Of a stretch of 9,001 nt of DNA, positions 6,537 through 9,001 are shown in pieces. The notes below the pieces were generated by a model that was not told the DNA's origin, did no database searches, and worked only from the letters and a program-made list of their open reading frames with translations. The first letter of the stretch is position 1, and each line of letters starts with the position of its first letter. Origin of the DNA: Betaproteobacteria bacterium (GTDB lineage: Bacteria; Pseudomonadota; Gammaproteobacteria; Burkholderiales; CANMPU01); contig CANMPU010000023.1 in assembly GCA_947499755.1 (NCBI GenBank), positions 1 through 9,001 of the forward strand. Direction: 5' to 3'. Made by a program: the position numbers and the translations under genes.

Positions 6537-7845
6537 TCTATTAACCGAAGTTGCCCCTAAAGCACCGTTGGCCGAATTGTTACGGCCGCAGCGCCTCGAT
6601 CATGTCGTGGGGCAATCACATCTTCTGGGGCCGGGTAAGCCGCTAAGATTAGCCTTTGAATCCGGAAAGCCGCACTCCATGATTCTGTGGGGCCCGCCTG
6701 GCAGCGGCAAGACGACCTTGGCGCGACTAATGGCCAAGGCCTTCGATGCAGAGTTTATCGCAATTTCCGCGGTCCTCGGTGGGGTCAAAGATATCCGCAC
6801 GGCAGTAGAGCGTGCACAACACACTTTGCAACAATCCGGGCGCCACACTATTTTGTTTGTCGACGAAGTACATCGATTTAACAAAGCGCAACAGGACGCG
6901 TTTTTACCCTATGTTGAGCAAGGGCTGCTTACATTTATAGGGGCGACAACGGAAAACCCGTCGTTCGAAGTAAACAGTGCGCTGCAATCCAGAGCGCAGG
7001 TGTACGTTTTGCAGCCTTTAAGTGAAGCTGAGCTTACGACTCTTTTTGCTCGGGCGAAAGAGCGTGTTCTTGAAGGGATAGAATTTACGCCAGAAGCCAC
7101 GGCGCATCTGTGCGCATTTGCCGATGGCGACGCACGTCGCTTATTAAATTTTGTCGAGCAAATTGCTACCGCCGTGGCAACGAGTAAACCTGCCAAGGTC
7201 GATGAGGAATTTGTACAATCAACCTTGGTCCACGCACTGCGATTATTCGACAAGGGCGGAGATGCATTTTATGATCAAATATCTGCGCTGCACAAATCCG
7301 TGCGTGGCTCCAATCCCGATGCGTCGCTTTATTGGTTAATGCGTATGCTAGATGGCGGTAGCGACCCGAAATATGTTGGACGCCGCATTATTAGAATGGC
7401 GATTGAGGACATCGGCCTTGCTGATCCGCGTGCATTACGTATTGCGCTTGATGCCATTGAGACGTTTGAGCGCCTGGGGAGCCCGGAAGGTGAGCTTGCC
7501 TTGGCAGATGCAGTCATCTACCTTGCGATTGCACCGAAAAGCAATGCGACGTACCAGGCATATAATATGGCTCGTCGCTGGATAGAAAACGATGCGTCGC
7601 GCCCTGTACCCGATCATTTGCGCAATGCCCCAACTAAACTCATGAAGAATCTTGGGTATGGAAAGGACTACCGCTATGCGCATGATGAACCCGATGCCTA
7701 TGCGGCCGGGGAAACCTATTTTCCCGATGGAATGCAAGAGACGCGTTTCTATAATCCGACGACGCGCGGTTTGGAAGCGAAAATATCGGAGCGTTTAGCG
7801 CAATTACGTGAGCTAGACCTTAACGCTAAACAAAAAAAGAAATAA
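6520..7845 (+). CDS. rarA: Replication-associated recombination protein A (RarA/MgsA, AAA+ ATPase)
   Basis: A cytoplasmic AAA+ ATPase related to clamp-loader subunits and to eukaryotic Mgs1/WRNIP1, acting at stalled replication forks. From ATG 6520 it is 441 residues, the normal length. Visible in order: [16 protein letters not shown] (21-36), Walker A GPPGSGKT (58-65), the SAV-GGVK-IR loop (83-93), Walker B [10 protein letters not shown] (111-120), sensor 1 [10 protein letters not shown] (141-150), a sensor-2-type GDARRLLN (about 203-210), and the RarA C-terminal domains [48 protein letters not shown] and [19 protein letters not shown]. The end is a lysine-rich tail. The start overlaps lolA by 17 nt and serS begins 6 nt downstream, so it is part of the ftsK-serS operon. 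It resembles E. coli RarA closely over the whole length. Confidence 0.97.
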   Translation: [441 protein letters not shown]

Positions 7846-7851
7846 GCCACC

Positions 7852-9001
7852 ATGTTAGATATTCAATTATTACGAACTGATTTGGACGCGATCGTCACCA
7901 AGCTTAGAAAACGTAGCGCCAACGAATATTTTTCTGTCGCGCGCTTTAAGGAGCTCGAAGCGCAACGCAAGGCAATTCAAACATCCGCGCAGGCACACCA
8001 AGCGGAGCGAAATGCCATCTCAAAAAAAATTGGCCACGCCAAATCAAAGAAAGACCAAACCGAAGTCGAGGCGTTGATGATTAAAGCCTCAGCGCAATTA
8101 GACGACCTGAAAAAGCAAGAAACCGATCTTGCCGACGTGCAAACGAAATTAGAAGAGATCTTACTTGGGATTCCAAACCTTCCGCATGAAAGTGTACCTG
8201 TCGGCCGTTCAGCCGACGACAACAAAGAAATGCGCCGCGTTGGTACACCGCGTCGATTCGATTTTGCAGTCAAAGACCATGTTGATTTGGGTGAAGCAAT
8301 GGCGATGTTAGATTTTACTGTTGCTAGTAAAATCTCTGGTGCGCGTTTTGTTGTGATGAAAAGCGCGCTCGCGAGATTACATCGCGCGCTGATTCAGTTG
8401 ATGCTGGATACCCACACACAAGAACATGGCTACACTGAGCTTTATGTGCCTTATTTAGTCAACGCGGAAAGCATGCGTGGTACCGGGCAATTGCCGAAGT
8501 TTCACGAGGATTTATTCCATGTGAGTGCAGATGCTTTCTACCTGATACCGACGGCCGAAGTGCCCGTGACCAACATCGTGCGCGATGAGATTATTTCTCT
8601 CGAAACGTTGCCATTAAAGTATGTCGCGCACACGCCATGCTTTCGCAGTGAAGCCGGATCGTACGGCAAAGACACGCGCGGGATGATACGGCAACATCAA
8701 TTTGATAAAGTGGAATTGGTGCAAATTGTTCGTCCTGAGGATTCTTATAAGGCTTTGGAGACGCTCACCGCGCACGCTGAAGTTATACTACAAAAACTCG
8801 ATCTTCCCTATCGTGTTGTCTGTTTGTGTACGGGGGATATGGGTTTTTCAGCAGCTAAAACCTATGACATTGAGGTGTGGTTACCCGCGCAAAACACCTA
8901 TCGTGAAATATCATCCTGTAGCAACTTTGAGACTTTTCAAGCGCGGCGCTTACGCGCGCGTTATCGTAGTGAAAAAGGGAAACCTGAATTCGTGCACACC
9001 T
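7852..9001 (+). CDS. serS: Seryl-tRNA synthetase, N-terminal 383 residues (cut by right edge)
   Basis: A cytoplasmic class II aminoacyl-tRNA synthetase that charges tRNA-Ser (and tRNA-Sec where present). The frame runs open from ATG 7852 to the window end. Residues 1-105 form the tRNA-binding arm: [12 protein letters not shown], then a long antiparallel coiled coil rich in Lys, Gln, Glu and Ala (about 30-105). The catalytic domain follows, with [17 protein letters not shown] (153-170), motif 1 around [10 protein letters not shown] (194-203), the serine-binding TAEVP (234-238), motif 2 [28 protein letters not shown] (263-290) with Arg265 and Glu267, and [15 protein letters not shown] (352-366). 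Motif 3 and the last ~45 residues lie beyond the edge. The gap after rarA is 6 nt; the Shine-Dalgarno is weak (AAGAAA about 9 nt upstream), so coupling to rarA is likely. Confidence 0.98.
   Translation, partial: MLDIQLLRTDLDAIVTKLRKRSANEYFSVARFKELEAQRKAIQTSAQAHQAERNAISKKIGHAKSKKDQTEVEALMIKASAQLDDLKKQETDLADVQTKLEEILLGIPNLPHESVPVGRSADDNKEMRRVGTPRRFDFAVKDHVDLGEAMAMLDFTVASKISGARFVVMKSALARLHRALIQLMLDTHTQEHGYTELYVPYLVNAESMRGTGQLPKFHEDLFHVSADAFYLIPTAEVPVTNIVRDEIISLETLPLKYVAHTPCFRSEAGSYGKDTRGMIRQHQFDKVELVQIVRPEDSYKALETLTAHAEVILQKLDLPYRVVCLCTGDMGFSAAKTYDIEVWLPAQNTYREISSCSNFETFQARRLRARYRSEKGKPEFVHT

Noticed and set aside
7852..9001. serS lacks class II motif 3
   Set aside because: The window ends at residue 383, before the position of motif 3, so this is an edge effect.

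Overview
This window looks like a piece of a proteobacterial chromosome, most likely a betaproteobacterium. That assignment is inferred from gene order and protein style, not from any marker gene. The block smr-domain gene / trxB facing away from ftsK-lolA-rarA-serS is, from general knowledge, a familiar betaproteobacterial neighbourhood. The FtsK N-terminus also has the short four-helix, short-linker form common in that class. I cannot name a genus.

Layout. Positions 1-406 hold the 3' end of nadE (+). It converges, with one base between the stop codons, on a minus-strand pair trxB -> Smr-domain gene (408-2004). A 158-bp divergent region (2005-2162) follows, containing a near-perfect 20-bp palindrome. 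Positions 2163-3329 hold two broken genes. The first is the 5' stub of a two-partner-secretion transporter (TpsB/FhaC/ShlB type: signal peptide, first POTRA domain and the start of the second, no beta-barrel). The second is a FecR-domain secreted protein whose frame is interrupted near position 3070. A strong rho-independent terminator (3360-3385) closes this unit. The 225 bp between the terminator and ftsK hold a REP-like hairpin repeat, an imperfect hairpin overlapping a perfect TATAAT box, and a 16-bp near-palindrome just before the ftsK start.

From 3611 to the right edge runs a tight plus-strand cluster: ftsK (chromosome dimer resolution and division), lolA (lipoprotein carrier), rarA (AAA+ fork-maintenance ATPase) and serS (seryl-tRNA synthetase, cut by the window edge). 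Gaps are 4 and 6 nt around lolA's start and serS's start, and lolA and rarA overlap by 17 nt, so the four are probably co-transcribed.

The housekeeping genes look intact and ordinary. The part that departs from expectation is the TpsB/FecR remnant lodged between trxB and ftsK, together with the repeat-rich, palindrome-rich DNA on its flanks. I read it as a decaying secretion/surface-protein locus, not a new working system. I found no CRISPR array, tRNA, rRNA, transposase or prophage gene.
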